Below, piece after piece: positions 62,099 to 64,000 of a DNA stretch of 64,000 nucleotides. Each line of letters opens with the position of its first letter. The stretch's first letter is position 1. The stretch comes from Rhizobium glycinendophyticum (GTDB taxonomy: Bacteria > Pseudomonadota > Alphaproteobacteria > Rhizobiales > Rhizobiaceae), in NCBI RefSeq assembly GCF_006443685.1, contig NZ_VFYP01000006.1, positions 86,681-150,680 on the forward strand. Reading direction: 5' to 3'. The translations under genes and the position numbers were made by a program. The notes under the pieces are model-generated. The model did not search any database. It saw only the letters and a list, made by a program, of their open reading frames with translations, and was not told the DNA's origin.

Positions 62099-63046
62099 AC
62101 GGGCATGCGGCAAGCCTCTCCTCCCCGCCCTCGCTCTCCCTTCCTTCTTTTCTTCTTCCCGCGCTTTCAGCGCGTCATTCCAGTCCTCGGCCGGCGGTGT
62201 CAGTCTCAGCCAGTCACAGCCCGCTTCGTCGGCAATGTCACGAAGCCGGTCGGCAAAGATCTCGCCCTGGCTATTGGCGTCCGTCGCCGCGACCAGAACA
62301 GCGTCGCGACGCGCGGCCAGCCTGCGGACCGCGGCGTCCGTCATCGGCGACCATCCACCGCCGGTACTGAGGTAGAGGCTGCCCTCACGCAGCCCCTCGA
62401 ATGCCGCAAGGCTCATAGCGTCGATCGCCGCCTCGGTGACGCAAAGACGCAGGGCGTCTTTGGCACCGAGCCGGAACAGCACTTTCGAACCCCCTGTCGA
62501 AAATCCGCGCCAGTCCGAGCCTCGCTCCTCCCAGCCGGTGACAGCACCATCGTCATCGACATGTGCGGCCCACATGCTGCCGTAGGGGCCTTCCCGGAGA
62601 ACATCGCTGCGGATGGCGTCCCGGATGATCGTTACCGGGAGGCAGCGCTCGCTGCGCAGATAACGCCATGTCATCGACCCTTGCCAAGGGCGACGTCGTT
62701 CTGCCCAGCGTTCGGTGACCGAAGTGCGATCACCGGATTTCTCCGCCGGGCGAGACCAGACAGGATCCCTGGCGACGATGCCGACAAGAGCGGCCACCCG
62801 GTCGAGCGCCTCAACGAAGGTCACGCCGTCCAAATGCTCCGCCAGACCGAAGACATCGCCTTTTGCGTCGGACAGCGGATCGAACCATCCCCGCCCGCCA
62901 TGGATGACGATGACGATTTCCGCATCGCGTCTGTACTTCAACGCTTTGACGGTGCTTTCCTTGACGTCGATGGCAAAACCGGCCTGTTCCAGCACTGCCG
63001 CGCACGGGACGCGGTCCCGAAGTTCCTCCAGTTTCTGTTTTTCCAT
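62081..63046 (-). CDS. DUF3991/Toprim-domain protein (primase-like)
   Basis: 321 residues. N-terminal region VPCAAVLEQAGFAIDVKEST, KGDVFGLAEHLDGVTFVEAL is the primase-like CHC2/DUF3991 part without clear zinc cysteines. The C-terminal Toprim domain has LCVTEAAIDAMSLAAFEG (Glu) and VLVAATDANSQGEIFADRLR (DxD-like acidic residues). Such proteins are thought to help priming or processing of plasmid DNA. A role in making the complementary strand after transfer is possible. A tra-box-like sequence lies 115 bases upstream. Confidence 0.88.
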   Translation of the reverse strand: MEKQKLEELRDRVPCAAVLEQAGFAIDVKESTVKALKYRRDAEIVIVIHGGRGWFDPLSDAKGDVFGLAEHLDGVTFVEALDRVAALVGIVARDPVWSRPAEKSGDRTSVTERWAERRRPWQGSMTWRYLRSERCLPVTIIRDAIRSDVLREGPYGSMWAAHVDDDGAVTGWEERGSDWRGFSTGGSKVLFRLGAKDALRLCVTEAAIDAMSLAAFEGLREGSLYLSTGGGWSPMTDAAVRRLAARRDAVLVAATDANSQGEIFADRLRDIADEAGCDWLRLTPPAEDWNDALKAREEEKKEGRARAGRRGLPHARRTRQG

Positions 63047-63158
63047 TATTTTTCTCGGTGCTTGGCGCCGCCCTTCTCTCCAGATTCATGTCTCCCGCAA
63101 TTTGCGGGACCGTTTCCGGCGGCCGCGAAGAGCAAAGGGGGCAAGGGCGCGGCTGGCA

Positions 63159-63176
63159 ATCTGCAGATTTGCATTC
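63159..63176. promoter_or_regulatory. Degenerate tra-box-like sequence
   Basis: The segment shares AATCTGCAGATTTGCATT with the window's two tra boxes on its left half; it matches the Ti tra box at about 13 of 18 positions. It contains a perfect 12-base palindrome (AATCTGCAGATT). It lies upstream of the minus-strand Toprim gene. Whether TraR binds is uncertain. Confidence 0.35.
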
Positions 63177-63261
63177 CGCTCCGGATGACCTGCCAGCAGC
63201 GGCGCAGCTTCCCTTGCCGCCTGCCGCGCGCAAGCGGCATCAAGGAGCGGAGAATGCCGGC

Positions 63262-63438
63262 TCAATGAGCCGGCCAGGGATGGAATTCATGCACGATCTC
63301 CAGATCGTCTTCATCGTCGAGTTCGTCGCTCGGCAGAACGCCGAACTCGTCGCCGGACCTGAACAGTGTGACCGGAACCATGAGGGTGCGGGAAAGCTGG
63401 AAGGCGTGGTTCTGCGCAAGAGAAAGATCGGTGTTCAT
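63262..63438 (-). CDS. Small hypothetical protein
   Basis: 58 residues: MNTDLSLAQNHAFQLSRTLM, VPVTLFRSGDEFGVLPSDEL, then acidic DDEDDLEIVHEFHPWPAH. GGAG stands 6 bases before this ATG, and a 7-bp hairpin with 5-base loop (63456-63474) lies 18 bases upstream, as before ardC and the DUF736 gene. The frame stays open upstream across that hairpin. No family recognised. Confidence 0.6.
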   Translation of the reverse strand: MNTDLSLAQNHAFQLSRTLMVPVTLFRSGDEFGVLPSDELDDEDDLEIVHEFHPWPAH

Positions 63439-63631
63439 CTGAGGCTCCATCTTTGGAGCGGGCCATTCCCGCTCGATGGCTCCCGTCAGTGTCCGGAACC
63501 GGTCGCGATCACCGCGAAGGCAAAGCCGAAGCGGCCGCAGCTTGCTAGCGGACCCCGTCAGCGGGTTGATCGACGGAGATCCGGGGCCGGACCAGGAAGC
63601 CATCCATCAAGAGCGGGATTGGGACGCCTCG

Positions 63632-63829
63632 ATGGACCTGCCTCCGACAAACAACGATCGTGCTGATGCGGAACTTTTTGTAGCCCTCGAGTACCTGATG
63701 CTATCTTCTTTTCGATCCGGTCATCAGGTCAGGCTCGATGCTCATCACTGCTGGAGGCGGATCACAGACGACGTGAGGCCGCAAATGCTGGACGTCTGCG
63801 ATTGTGAGCCATGCGGAGCCGCCTCTTGA
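63632..63829 (+). CDS. Possible small protein
   Basis: 65 residues from an ATG with no clear ribosome site: DRADAELFVALEYLMLSSFR then VRPQMLDVCDCEPCGAAS. The CDCEPC end might bind metal. The upstream part of the frame is read-through of a minus-strand leader. It is a weak call. If it is not real, 63439-63966 is gene-free apart from the hairpin at 63456 and the terminator at 63924. Confidence 0.25.
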   Translation: MDLPPTNNDRADAELFVALEYLMLSSFRSGHQVRLDAHHCWRRITDDVRPQMLDVCDCEPCGAAS

Positions 63830-63923
63830 AAAGCCGACGCGTAACCGATATATATTTAGCATAGTCGAGAGCGCTGATCCGTCGGTGCGTTGAACGATTG
63901 TTTCACTCGGCTTACCGAATTGG

Positions 63924-63949
63924 AGCGGACCGCATGCGGTCCGCTTTTT
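63924..63949 (+). terminator. Rho-independent terminator
   Basis: AGCGGACCGCATGCGGTCCGCT (63924-63945) is a perfect palindrome forming an 11-bp stem, followed by a T-run on the plus strand. It separates the block from the gene starting at 63967. Confidence 0.8.
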
Positions 63950-63966
63950 CGTTTCAGGGGGATTCG

Positions 63967-64000
63967 TTGCATCTACTGTATCTCGACGAGTCTGGTCACT
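63967..64000 (+). CDS. Start of a probable DUF3800 protein (cut by window edge)
   Basis: Only 11 codons are present, from a TTG start with GGGGGA 5 bases upstream: HLLYLDESGH after the start codon. The LYLDESG N-terminus is characteristic of DUF3800 proteins, which are RNase-H-like and often found in mobile or defence regions. The call rests on these few residues. Confidence 0.45.
   Translation, partial: MHLLYLDESGH

Noticed and set aside
1..64000. CRISPR array, tRNA or rRNA genes
   Set aside because: No regularly spaced direct repeats were seen, and no stretch reads like tRNA or rRNA. Not tested by computation.

Overview
The window looks like part of a large conjugative plasmid (or a plasmid integrated into a replicon) of a Rhizobiaceae-type alphaproteobacterium. 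The transfer genes (traR, traM, traHBFA, traCDG) match the Ti/Sym plasmid type in order and length, and the oriT and TraR-type boxes fit the same type. GC-rich codon use and the density of LysR, MarR and IclR regulators over CoA-ester catabolism also fit. No rRNA, tRNA, CRISPR, transposase or repABC genes were seen. All identifications come from reading the sequence; no database search was run.

Left part, 1-9 kb: eight minus-strand genes run acyl-CoA dehydrogenase, class III CoA-transferase, MaoC/Meh-type hydratase, CitE-like lyase, etfB, etfA, ETF-ubiquinone oxidoreductase and pyruvate carboxylase (cut by the window edge). A divergent LysR gene stands before them. The set reads as a self-contained route for a C5 dicarboxylate (itaconate, mesaconate or methylsuccinate type) through citramalyl-CoA to acetyl-CoA and pyruvate, with its own electron exit to ubiquinone and a pyruvate carboxylase for refilling the TCA cycle.

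9-24 kb: two divergent operons, probably under an IclR regulator, hold a second CoA-ester pathway. The minus side has a split MaoC pair, an acyl-CoA dehydrogenase, an SDR and the regulator. The plus side has a CoA-transferase, a five-gene branched-chain-type ABC importer, a CoA ligase, an SDR, an enoyl-CoA hydratase, a DUF35 protein and an SCP2-thiolase-like protein that lacks the usual nucleophile Cys. The last two may form an aldolase rather than a thiolase.

24-36.3 kb: small regulated accessory units, namely AlaE exporter, two MarR systems with clear operators, an epoxide-hydrolase-like enzyme, LysR with an MDR oxidoreductase and hydrolase, a VOC protein, a Tat-exported amidohydrolase with a YdcZ transporter and a CMD protein, and two more LysR genes, one divergent from an atypical SDR.

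36.3-46.1 kb: the Ti-type transfer core, with traR and traM, then traA-F-B-H leftwards and traC-D-G rightwards from an intergenic oriT and TraR box. 46-64 kb: a rhizobial plasmid accessory block, nearly all on the minus strand: WGR and nuclease genes, DUF736, ArdC, a ParB-like protein, a 1696-residue DarB-like methylase-helicase, DUF3085, DUF1419, a Toprim protein and several short conserved-looking genes. If the oriT is nicked like RSF1010, this block is the leading region, and the incoming strand is the template strand for 14 of its 16 better-supported genes, including the likely antirestriction ones.
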